A DNA stretch of 64,000 bases from Fragilaria crotonensis (Eukaryota > Bacillariophyta > Fragilariophyceae > Fragilariales > Fragilariaceae). The DNA lies in NCBI GenBank assembly GCA_022925895.1, contig JAKSYS010000056.1:89122-153121 (forward strand), written 5' to 3'. Below are positions 31,801-42,042 of the stretch, in pieces; position 1 is the stretch's first letter; each line of letters begins with the position of its first letter. Made by a program: the position numbers and the translations under genes. Under the pieces are notes generated by a model. That model worked only from the letters and a program-made list of their open reading frames with translations, did no database searches and was not told the origin of the DNA.

Positions 31801-34800
31801 TCAGAGTTTCGTGCGTGTTCAAATGAGTTTGGAACTCGATGTGAACGAAGCCAGAGGCGTGATCATTGAAAAGACATCCGCCAGAATACAGCTCACTGTT
31901 GAGACTCCTTCCTGCAGATGTGAAGAGTCTGCCCTTCGTGCTGCTCACGAAATGATCGACCGAAACTTGTTGTCCTGGAACCAAGTGTCCATCTTTCAGA
32001 ACACCTTCGCGATCACGTACTGCCGTACTGACTCGTCCAGGCGCTGGTCGACGATGCTGTTTGCCATACTGGCAGGCAGCACACTTTGGTAACTCCGTCA
32101 AGGAACATGCCGCTTGATGAAGTTTTCGCTTGTTGTTGCTTTTCGTTAAGACACCTGAGCGCATCAAAAACTGAATCTTCCGAAAGCTGATGTGACCGAG
32201 TCGATAGTGCCAACGAAGGAGCTCTTTCTCAGGTTCGGAGAGGTTGAGATTCGCTTCGTTGACCGCGGAGATGGTTGCGTTGAGACATTCTGCGGCAGGA
32301 AGAATGGCTGGCTGGCGATAAGCTTGCGAGGTCGGCAGGTTGTTGTCAGGATTGACATGTGCAACAATTGGTGATCGATTTGGATCGTCGGGGACTCCGC
32401 TCATCGTCAATCGGTGCGCTTCAACCTTGATCGTTTCATCGGAATACGTCTGAAGAAGACTGGTAGTGGACAAGAGACGTACTCTGATCTTTGGGACGTA
32501 GTAAGCTGGGAGCTCAAGCGTTCGAAGTTTGCCGGTGGAGTCGTGGAACGACCAGTGAACTTTTCCTTCTCCTTCGATTCGCAAGCCTTTTGCGATGCCA
32601 TTCAATTGAGTGATGGTACTGGGACGGGACAAAGGACCGACAAAATCAAGCTTCTCAGGGGAAATCGTAACGCTGGCGCCAGAATCCCAAATCACAGAGA
32701 ACGTCGACTCTGGTGACATCGCAGCTCTGAATCGACTTGGTGCCAATAAGGCGACGCGTTCGAGAAGAGTTGGAGCACCAATACGAGCCATGTGTGCATC
32801 CACCGAGTTACGGTCGTATTCGGGGTCAGTAGGACGGTAGTAGGCATCGTTGGCATCGACAGTATGAGGCTGACGGGAGGCGGGGCGATCAGGTACAACA
32901 GGTGCCGGTGAACGTCGGGGTTGCTGTCCATAAAATGGACGGCCGGCTGCCCGATTAACGGTCGGAGAGTTGGGATGTAAGTTCGGACGAACACGATTAC
33001 CGGATTGACCATATCTGACCGGGTTTCCTCCCTCACGACGTACATCGGGAACTTGTTGTTGACGTTGCCAAGGTGACTCAAGCGTAGGATCGTAGTAGTT
33101 GAGTTTGCTGAGCAAACTGACTTCACGTTCCAAGGCGTGTACTCGAATTTGAATTTTGCGAATTTCGTCGCGAAGTCGTTGTTCCTCGACCGTTGGTGCT
33201 TGGTGTTTACGGACGTAGTGACCCATCGAGCGAAGATTGAGCGGGTACTTCCGATGAAGACCCTCCGTCTTAATGCTCTGATGAACGACACGAGGACGAC
33301 GACGGTTGCGGAGCAACTCGTGTCGATGACGACGATACTCGGTGCGAGACATCGCGTGTGCGGCAGGGCCTTCGAGATTGGGCTGAGAGACAGTGCGAAG
33401 TTGACGCCAACTGTAACTCGTGACTGCAACCCAGAAGAGCGGAGCGATGAAGGCGGTGTAGTTGTCGGCGACAAACGACGGAAAGCGATCGACAAATGGC
33501 AGGATGCTTGTCGAAAGAGTGCGGAGCACAATCGCGTAGTCGAATCGCCAGATCGGAAGGAGGATGGGAACGACGAAGCTGTCAACGAACCAGACGATCG
33601 GACCAACCAAAGGGAGCATGGCGAGAAGGAAGACAACTTTGAAGAAGAACGGAAGGATGGAGAAGGCATACAACAAATCACTGATGTCTGGCATTCTCTG
33701 AGTTTCTGTGATCCACACCGATGGGTCTTGGACAAGAGAGAGCATGGCGGTGGAGCTTGCGGCAGGAGTGCCATTGGAAACGGTGTTTCGAGAGACGCCA
33801 GTGTGTGTTTCTGTCGAATGAGTGGTCGTCCACCTTTTGCAAGAAGCACACCAGTTGAACGTGTGGGTGTCCGTCTTCTTTGTAGTTGGAGCACCGGCAG
33901 CTGGTGGCGTGGAACGCCAACCAGGCTTGCGAGATGCACTGACATGTGCCTGACGATTGCTCTGATTGCGTTGGGAACGAGGATTGGAGCTTTGCTGCTT
34001 GTCAGGGCACTCGTTTGCCCAGTGTCCTGGCTTCCCGCATTTGTTGCAGTTGCCAGGTTTCTTCGTTGGGCTGCCGCCGACGCGGGGTTTGTTCTGCATC
34101 AAAGTGAGAACTTCCGCTCGGGTGATGGGAGCATTCACCTCGACGGCAAGATTTCCAAACGCAGGTGGCGGAGCCTTGGAATCACGAGCGTGCCTGGCCG
34201 GTGGCCATTCTTTGCGATCGAAAAGGGTACGGTACGTATCCTCGGCCTGAGTGCAAATATCCTTGTACGTGAGTCTGAGTGAACTCATGTGATCATTCGC
34301 AGCGGTCTTCTCCTTAAAACCGATGTCAAGGAGAGCTTGTTCGAGCTTCTGCTTGGTCGCACGGAGTGGAAAGCGGAAGTCTTCGTTGCCCGATCCTCCA
34401 GCGAGGAGGAAAATCTTCATCATCGACAACGTCAAGTTGTGATCGTATTGGCCGGCGGTGGTGAGTTCGAGAGCATCCTTTCTGAACTGGGCGGCGAGCT
34501 GTTCCAAGTTTTCCCCCGGGGTACTGACTTGGAAGGCGTAGCTTGATCGACGACTTGAGGTCTTCGAATCTCTCGATAGAGGTCGATTGAATGGCCTTCA
34601 AGAATTGAAGCCAGACAATCGGAAACGGATCTGATTCGTCGAGCTTCTCCGTGACCTTATTACTGAGCAACGGTGTGAGCGACGCAAGAAGGTACGTGCG
34701 TGCTGCTTTGTCATTCGTCTTGTCGTACTTGTCATAGAGCTCGAGCTGTTTTTCAATCAACTGCTGAGCGGACTGGACCGTGTAACGGGCATGTGACTTA

Positions 34801-35171
34801 ACGACGTTCGTCATCTTCTCAGTATCGGTCGGATCGGGGATGTACGCGATACTATCCATCCCGGTGTCGACCAAATGGTTCCAGACGGAGTTTTGGAAGG
34901 AGATTAAGTCGTCGGCGGGCTTGAAGAGAGTCGTCATCCCAGTGCGGCGATGATTGTACCCTTTCTGTGCCGCGGAGACAAAGACCGGACGGAGCTGGTT
35001 TGGTGACGTGGATTCGGTTGGCGCGCTTGGATCGAGACCGGTCCAATCGGCTTTGGGTTTGCCTCCTGTCCAGGCGGACCAGGAGTCTTTAGAAAGTAGA
35101 ATGACATCTCCCATGATTGGGTTGACTGGCTTGACAGCCACGTCAGCGGCACCGGCTTCAGATGAAGACAT
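28864..35171 (-). pseudogene. Copia Gag-Pol polyprotein (single-base frameshifts)
   Basis: Gag starts at 35171 (MSSSEAGAADVAVKPVNPIM). A shift in the CCCCGGGGG run near 34515 leads to the long frame 34507-31430. That frame has a zinc knuckle CNKCGKPGHWANEC, a second Cys/His pair CASCKRWTTTHSTETH, a hydrophobic segment (about 33690-33390), protease WDSGASVTIS, the integrase HHCC region (HYRLGHISFRKI, CAACQYGKQH) and core motifs VDHFVSSTKG, YLSDNAKCF and NGNAERSIQT. Two shifts near 31500-31430 lead to the integrase end and RT: TSSIDFSNAFVQAKL, LVKSLYGL and VVLYVDDVGIAYA. RNase H shows CYVDADFAGLH, STLESEYSALS and FEDNNGALLL. It ends at 28864 (KLVQGW). The enzymes are complete apart from the shifts. 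Gag and Pol appear to be one ORF in the intact ancestor. Confidence 0.93.
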
Positions 35172-35506
35172 ACTCGGAGGTAACGTTTCGATGATAGCGG
35201 TGACAAGTGCAAGGTCCTCGGCGAGATCTTCGAAAGAGCTGTCAGGTGCACTTGATAAAGGACTTGGTGGATCCGACAGCTTAACTGTGGATAGCTAGCT
35301 GGAAGCTAGACTTTAAGCACCTTAGTTCTTGCTTGGAAAGCTTAACTGAAGGCGACTAGTACTAGTTGGAAACTAGTATAGTTTCAGTCCTTCGAGATCT
35401 GGTAGATCTAACTCACTGGAGCGGAGCTCTCTTCGTCTTGGCAGGTCCCGGAAGGAGTTGCCGCGAGGAAGCGTGTGATGGTTAGTCTAAATTGGGCAAA
35501 ATAACC

Positions 35507-35892
35507 AGTTGGGAGACTCGTGAGCCGGAAGCTGCGAGTCTACTCTGTTAGGTGAGGGTTTGTTTGGTTCAGTCTTAACAAATAGTAAATCCTAAACTTA
35601 TAATCTAAATAGTAGATCGATCTCATGCAATGATTCCAGACAGGGGTCGCTGTCCGTTTAGAGACGGTCGCGGAGTAGCAATTCAAGCGATGCGGAGCAC
35701 CTTGATTGCTAAACCTCAATCGGCGTTAGAGACGACACTATCTGTGCAATGGCCGTTGCAGCAGAGTAGATAGTGTGAAGGAGCAGGACAGTAGTCGTTG
35801 GAGCAGGACAGTAGTCGTGGAACGACTAGGCTGTAGGACAGTGCCAGTCCAACAGTACAGTAGCCGGTTCCAGTAGACCGTCTGCCGCAACT
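35507..35892 (-). repeat. 5' LTR of the Copia element
   Basis: 386 bases, nearly identical to 28294-28680. It contains a direct repeat GGAGCAGGACAGTAGTCGT in tandem (about 35780-35820). It is the 5' LTR because the genes read on the minus strand. Confidence 0.95.
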
Positions 35893-35897
35893 TGTTG
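35893..35897. repeat. Target-site duplication TGTTG, right
   Basis: Matches 28289-28293 immediately outside the other LTR. Confidence 0.85.
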
Positions 35898-36196
35898 CAT
35901 AATTAACAGGTACAATACTCTGAGTACTCCAGCACAATAATAGCAATTTCCGCCGTTATGTATTGTATAATGCGATTTTTTGACAAGATGACAAGATGTG
36001 AAGCACGAACGTCATAAGCATACACGTGCAACTACACGTGCCATGGTCACCATTTTTTTACTTTATAAAACGAGATATCTGTCCATTGTCCATGCCCTGC
36101 TACGACTACTTACAAACACAAAGTACATCTGTCACCTGTTTTAATGTATTCCTACTTAGTAGTAGTATGTAACGAATTCCAGCTCAACTCACCCAA
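35898..36196. other. Spacer, nothing recognised
   Basis: Short AT-rich spacer between the Copia target site and the 3' end of the membrane-protein gene. TTTATAAAAC at 36061-36070 is the only promoter-like string, and no gene follows it in a suitable place. Confidence 0.4.
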
Positions 36197-37156
36197 TTAT
36201 GCGTCATCCTGAATGTGCTCATTCTTTGGTGCCTCCTCCTTCCTGTCATTTTCCTCGATGGGCTCATTCTTCGCTGCTTTCTCCTTCCTTGCTTTCAACA
36301 TGTAATACATTTCAGCTGCAAACGAAAGGAGAAAAAGACCCAAGATGACCATGGAGGACTTCAGAGTGCCCAATTCTAGTCCGCCATCATCCTCAGGTTT
36401 AGTGAGTAAATCGCCAAAAGTAGCTCCGAAGGGGCGAGTCAACACAAATGCGATCCAAAACAAAGGAACATGGCTAATTTTGGTAAAGTATGCCAGAAAC
36501 GCAAGGATCGCCAATAGACCGCCAATGATGCCAGCACTCATCCCGAATCCCAACTCGAGTGAGTCGGACATGAAATCGCCCAACGCGGTACCCAGAGTAT
36601 TACTGACGAGGATGACGCTCCAGTAGAAGGCCTCAGCCTTGCGATTCATGGCACCCTCCACATTCATGTGCTCACCGCTCAGTTTCCAGCAGCCCAGAAT
36701 AATAAGAAGGATTGACAACAGAGCACTCATGCCAGCGGGATAGCCCCAATGCAAGGTGCGGTCGATGAAGTCCGAGATCAATGTACCAGCAACGCTTGAA
36801 GACGCCATCACACACCAGAAGAGAAGGGGCCAGTACGATTTCACGCTAATCTGAAAGGCAAGAAAGACGACAAACACGCTGATGAGAACGGCGGATGTGG
36901 CCGCATATCCGAAGTGAAGGGTTTGACTAAAAAAATCTGCAAAGGTTTCACCGAAGGTCGTCGCCGTCATCTTCTCACACCAGTAGATGACGGTGAGTGC
37001 TGGAATCTTGAGAATAACTTCATTGACAATCGATGCATCCTCTTCGCGCTTCACCTTTTCGTCGTCGGCATCGAAGAAGGCTGAAGGAACATCCGTGTCG
37101 TGGGCAGTTGCCTCGATATCAACTGCGGGCTTGTCAGTATCATTAGCCAGATTCAT
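36197..37156 (-). CDS. COG4705-type multi-pass membrane protein
   Basis: Intact ORF of 319 residues. After an acidic N-terminal tail of about 55 residues come about eight membrane segments arranged as four repeats. Each repeat has a small-residue/acidic motif before or in a helix: TTFGETFADFFSQTLHFGYA, VAGTLISDFIDRTLHWGYP, TLGTALGDFMSDSLELGFG and RPFGATFGDLLTKPEDDGG. The pattern and phrases such as FYWSVILVSNTLGTALGDF and FWIAFVLTRPFGATFGDL match the bacterial uncharacterised membrane-anchored family COG4705, from memory. The C-terminus is Lys/Glu-rich. No transport substrate is known to me; the repeated GxxxxDF acids would suit ion binding. The bacterial relatives suggest horizontal acquisition. 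Confidence 0.82.
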   Translation of the reverse strand: MNLANDTDKPAVDIEATAHDTDVPSAFFDADDEKVKREEDASIVNEVILKIPALTVIYWCEKMTATTFGETFADFFSQTLHFGYAATSAVLISVFVVFLAFQISVKSYWPLLFWCVMASSSVAGTLISDFIDRTLHWGYPAGMSALLSILLIILGCWKLSGEHMNVEGAMNRKAEAFYWSVILVSNTLGTALGDFMSDSLELGFGMSAGIIGGLLAILAFLAYFTKISHVPLFWIAFVLTRPFGATFGDLLTKPEDDGGLELGTLKSSMVILGLFLLSFAAEMYYMLKARKEKAAKNEPIEENDRKEEAPKNEHIQDDA

Positions 37157-38780
37157 TTTCCTTAGATGTTGCTATGTTGGCAATGGCTTATGATTTGTTT
37201 GAATTTGTGAGATGAAGCCTGTACTCCGAGCTCCCAAACTCCGCGTATCACGACTATATCATACCATACAGGGGTTCACTAGTTCCTAGCTAAGTCGTCC
37301 CTCCACGTGTGTTTGTTAGTAGTACCTTGTTCGACTCCGAGGCAAATTGGCGCTCCCTAAGCCACAAATACATATGCTTTGATTATGAACATATTGACCT
37401 GGTATTCTTCCATATAATAGTAATCCACTGCCTGCGTTACGTGTACTAGGCATGTTCTAGGAAATTTTCATTCCAATGCCACAACGGACCACAGCGTTGT
37501 TGCTCATTTTGTTGCCCCTTGTTGCATCAGATTTAACAAGAGTGCGAGTGAACATGATGATGCACGATTGAGGCCAAGTTTGGTACCGTACCAGTGATGT
37601 TGGCAGCTCCCAATGAGCCTCAAGGAAGTCGCGGTACAGGGACTGTACAAGTACCTGTACCAAGTAGACTACTATCGGTACAGTAGTCGAAGATTTAAAC
37701 ATTTCTCTATAAAAATGCAAGCAGCACCCAGCTAATAGACACTCGCCCGACAAACGACAAACACAGTGCCTGGTACTCCGTACTTGTACCACTACCACGG
37801 AGTAACGGCGTACGGGTATGCACATGCATAGTATTTCCTAACGTTGTACGCGTGTCATTTGTCATTGTAGCTACTGCTGGGCGCAGCGAGCGCTAGCAGA
37901 ACCCAGTACCGAGGGTTGGCAGGCAGGTGCTTTTGGTGAGTGTTTTCTAGTTTTTATTCAAAAACCTAGTCTAGCACCTCGCTTCAGGCGGCACTGGTTT
38001 TAAATTTTCGAGCTAAAAAGGTGTTTTTTCAATGAGCTCGCACGTCGTTTCTAAGTACCTGGTACTGTGTAGTGAATACCTGTAGTTTGTTCTTTTTCCT
38101 GCATCACTAACACTGCTGTACTACAGTATCAAGATTCTCCTCTTTTGGATACATAATATGCGGTTGGAAGCTATAAAACAGGTTGAACATGGATGTGGTG
38201 AAGGTGCTTGTTTATGCTAAGACCAACAATGGCCAGTTCACAAACTAAAAGCCATTGTTGAAAGCAACAATACAAGAAAATGAAGATATTGAGAGTGCTA
38301 ATAGCTGCTGCAGAAGGAACACTAGCAGCAACAACTTATTGAGGAGTGAGGCAGTGCATCTCTAAATGACTTTGCCTCAATTCTTTTTGTAGTAACATCA
38401 AACAAATACGTTTAAAGAACAATTGATTAGGTGTTATCACCAGCATCCAAAGCAGAATATTGTCCCAACCATCAAATGATAGTCCTGACCGAGTAAAAAA
38501 ACACTAGTTTTTTGTGTTTTTTAGATTTTTTTGGTTTTTTTTAACCACCTCGGCAAAAATTGGGGTCGGTTGTTTTTCACAACCCTGCCGCTACCTGGTT
38601 CCTGGTACCTGAAACTTCAGTAGTTGAGGACAAACTCACATGTTGTATGCATCAGAGAACAGGTAACTATCCCTAACCAATTCGCCCGCCCTTTGAGGCT
38701 AGCAACATGAAATGCATCGACCTAGAAATAGATCGGTTATAAACATGTATAGAAGAGTTTAGTATATATAAGAGAACAGG
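37157..38780. other. Long spacer with GTAC-rich stretch
   Basis: No convincing gene. The piece 37590-37830 is unusually rich in GTAC tetramers (GTACAAGTACCTGTACC and neighbours). A T-rich run with TTTTTTT blocks lies at 38500-38545. ORFs such as 37457-37825 minus show no motif. Confidence 0.45.
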
Positions 38781-38801
38781 TAACTACTATGAGGGTGCCC
38801 T

Positions 38802-41420
38802 GTGACAAAAACAAGCAATTTGTTACTAATCCAATGCCACTTGAGGAAAGATAGCATGATGAAATGGATGTGGCCAAGAATATCTTCTGTTTACCAGCAT
38901 CTACAACAGAGGCCTCAAGCACTTGTCAGCTTCTTTTGGTGCAGGCAGCACTCCAATGAGCTAGTCCTGCTGCTTAAGGCAGGCATCAGAGAACTGGCAA
39001 CTATATGGATGCCTCGTATGTTGCTGTTGTTGCACCGCACCATGTAGTATTGATGAGTCCAACAGAAGAGTCCTCCTTTAGTGGCTGGTGCTGCAGTTGA
39101 GACTAATCTAGAAGCCATGTCAAGTAGTACTTGCTTCTGTTCATTGAGCGTCATACTGGAACAGTCGAGCGGCATTTCATTTGTTTAGAGGGGAACTCCA
39201 ATTTGATAAAGCACCTCCTCTAGAGGATGATGTGAGAACTCTACTAAAGCTACATGTTGAGCTCCTTCCTCAGTCAGTCTATTGTCTATTGTGGCAAAAG
39301 TTGTTGGCAAAATGTTGTTCAGCAAGGTTGTAACCAAGATATTCTGCATGCCATCTGATATCTTCCAATCAATGATTCTATGCTTTGCCTACCAACTTTC
39401 AATAAAGAATAATATTAACTTGACGTGGTGGGAGCAGTGCTGTACACACGCAGTTTGCTCAAAGCTTTATTTACTTGCAACTGAACAAGCAACTCACCAA
39501 TTGCGCTGGTCAAGATTGGAATGCCGTATTCTGACAGGTGGGTACTTCCTTGCATCCAATTTATGTGCTAGTACGATGTGTCAAGAAGCCTTGACCACAT
39601 TTATTTGAGAAGCACCCGGTTGCTAGTACTGATAGCATAATTCAGTTTGGGGTGAAGAGCCTAACAACTCTGACACTTGAATACAAATGGGTACAATACC
39701 CAATACCAGTTCAACCACAGCAAGAGTACTCAATTAATAGCAGTTGTTCATGGTATTAGCTACGAATATCAGCAGGAAGGATACCATTTCAATAGGCATG
39801 ATTACAGTGATAACGTTCTTGTGTCATCCCAAAGAGTTTTCTTTAAGACGTACCTGGAGCTTAACAGATCTGCAGCCACAAAGTTTGCGATCATAAAATA
39901 CTAAATACTCCTGAGTTTGGACATCAATTTATTGTTGAGAAAAGTTAGTTATACACTGAGTGTCACATAGACTACTGGACTAGTAATCAAATCCTATTAG
40001 ATGCTGGTGTTGAGCTATTCCTATTGGAGAATCCTCGTTGTAATTGTATCTTCTAGGCAGTGCCTGGATATATTCCAAATGAGGTGTTTGACCAGTGACT
40101 AAGTTTTTCTTGCAGTTTATATTCCAACAAGAAGAAAGCCTTCAATAGGCATAATCATGGACAAGGACTTTTCTCAAAGTCACTTATTGACGGGCTCATT
40201 ATGTCAGCTCTTGCATCAAGAGAATCTGCAATTGGGATGATGACTGTCAAAGTCTTGCACAATTGGATGCCATCAACCGTCTAGAGTTCGTCACCATAAT
40301 GGCAGCAGTGAGCATCCATTCCCCCCCCCCCCCCCGCATGCAAGGGTCCCCTGCCTGAAAGAATCACCACCTGGTGCATTTACGCACAGCCTTCTCATTA
40401 GTGCAATAAAGGGCACCAGATATGATTGGAACAACTCCTATGATCATGTGGCAATCTGATTGGAGGATGCTATTCTAGTAGATTGCCGCTGTATCCAGCA
40501 TCCTGGCTACAAAATTGTCTTTTTCATTGACCATAGCCAGGACCATGCCAAAAGAAAGTTGGGGCTCTTGATGGCAGTATGTTGCATACTAGTAGTAGTA
40601 GCCATCATGGCAGCCAGTGTACAACCTAAGATTCAAAAGCATCCAGATCAGATATGGATGGCTGTGAAGCTTCAATCCTTCCTTGTGAATGGAAGATGTG
40701 CAGAGATCATGGTCTGCACAACTGAAATGAATACTGGTCCAGCATGGTGGATCACGATACAAAACGACATAAAGCTCAAAGGCATGACATAATTGTCAAG
40801 ATCTGTTTCCAGCAGATGCAATCAAGTTGCTAAGCCAAACCAAGTTTCAGTCAACTTGCATGCTGCGCACTGAATGATAAGGCATTTATCGTTGTTGACC
40901 ACCATTGGCCTATGATGAACTCAAAGAGATTGTAAAACACATTTAGTCTCCTAAGGCTCAAATCAGAGAAGGCTGACGGAGCATGAAAGCTAATGGACTC
41001 GTACATATTCTGTGGGAGCAAGAGGATGGACCAATCCTTGCGAGTAGAGTAGACAGGATTGAAAGTGTGTTGTTCTACCCCGCCATCAATGGCTGTAAAG
41101 GCTTGCAAACAGGACAGACGCTTGATTTGCCATCACTGCAAGCTATCATAGGCAGTGTTTTGACTTAAAGAAAGATGATACCCTCGTCCAGAGTTCCTTT
41201 TTGGAAAGCAGCTGAACATTAGAGTTCCCGTCACTCTTAGATTTCACTGTGAATTTTCTGGAGAGGGCGTCAAGTACAATTGGGCACACGCCAAAGCAAA
41301 AATTCAAATTACAACCCCTAGTAGCTATTTGTGAGAAGTAAAGGAAAGCAACCTTCATTGTTGCACTTGTGATGAAGTGTTTATTCCTCAAAACAAGTAT
41401 ACAGTTTGCGGCGCGTAGAA
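38802..41420 (+). pseudogene. Decayed DDE transposase, same family as 46774-49524
   Basis: Fragments in changing frames line up in the same order with the better copy on the other strand. MILCFAYQLSIKNNINLTWW (about 39380) corresponds to FLCCAYQLALKHMNQWTW. The phrase FGVKSLTTLTLE (about 39650) matches FGVKNLATLTIE. FFIDHSQDHAKRKLGLLMA (about 40520) matches VLFDHSQGHARKRSGALSA. FHCEFSGEGVKYNWAHAKAK (about 41240) matches FHAELAGEGVEYSWAHAKAF. Many stops and indels make it an old relic, far more degraded than the 46.6-50.1 kb copy. A run of 15 or so C at 40321 lies within it. No terminal repeats could be read. Confidence 0.75.
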
Positions 41421-42002
41421 GAGGTTTATTTGCTCTTACTTACCCTTGTCATGAAATTACGGAAACCACCATTGAGCACTATCCAATTGCTGGTGAAGTA
41501 GCACTTGTCAAAGGCTAACACTGAGAAGAACTATTCCTGTGCAATAAGAGTACTACTACTAGATGGAATGATTAATGAAAACGTTCAAGACAGATTGGTG
41601 CGTGCGTGATTTGGACAGCAGCTTTGTCACATCAGGGTTGATTGAAGTAATAGGAGGAGAGTTGCACTTTCATCAATGCATCATGACAACAACCATTGAG
41701 GTGAATGGAATGGTGCATTCTGATTCATCATGAAATATTTTGGATGGGCGATTGTAGGACTAGTGCCGCAGCCTACTACTAGTAGCATAAACATAGTATC
41801 TGGACGACCAAAATTACGAGAGTACCTGGACGAATTGAGAATTGAGTGAATTCACCTTATTCATTCACAAAGATCAACATTTTCACCCTGTTGAGACTTG
41901 TTGTGCACTCGAAATGGTATGGGGTTGCCGTAGCGCTTTTGTGGCCAGGAGTTCTTCTTTGAAAGAAGGCGCGAGTTAAAAAGTTGATATTTTTGGCTCA
42001 CC
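41421..42002. other. Spacer between two transposon relics
   Basis: Stops in all frames at short intervals; nothing recognised. The first 100 bases may still be tail of the upstream relic. Confidence 0.4.
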
Positions 42003-42042
42003 TTAATTTTGACATCGTAATTATAGCGCACAATACGTTACT

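Larger units (their letters stand above)
28294..35892 (-). mobile_element. Ty1/Copia LTR retrotransposon, CoDi-like, recent insertion
   Basis: Two LTRs of 387 and 386 bases (28294-28680, 35507-35892) differ only by one G in a short run. They are flanked by the 5-bp duplication TGTTG (28289-28293, 35893-35897). Coding order on the minus strand is Gag, zinc knuckle, protease, integrase, RT, RNase H, that is Copia order. Near-identical LTRs imply a very recent insertion. The reading frame has about three single-base breaks, which may be assembly errors. LTR ends are AGTTG...CAACT rather than the usual TG...CA. A purine run (AATGAGAGGGAG, complement of 28681-28692) next to the 3' LTR fits a polypurine tract. 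I could not match the primer-binding site to a tRNA. Confidence 0.95.

Noticed and set aside
33137-34282. 381-residue plus-strand ORF
   Set aside because: Antisense to the Copia Gag-Pol frame; charge-rich composition is a shadow effect.
28864-35892. Reading the Copia element as an endogenous retrovirus
   Set aside because: Integrase precedes RT (Copia order) and there is no envelope gene; the hydrophobic segment lies inside Gag-Pol, not in an env position.
40318-40335. C homopolymer as a functional element
   Set aside because: Isolated run inside a decayed transposon; likely slippage or assembly artefact.
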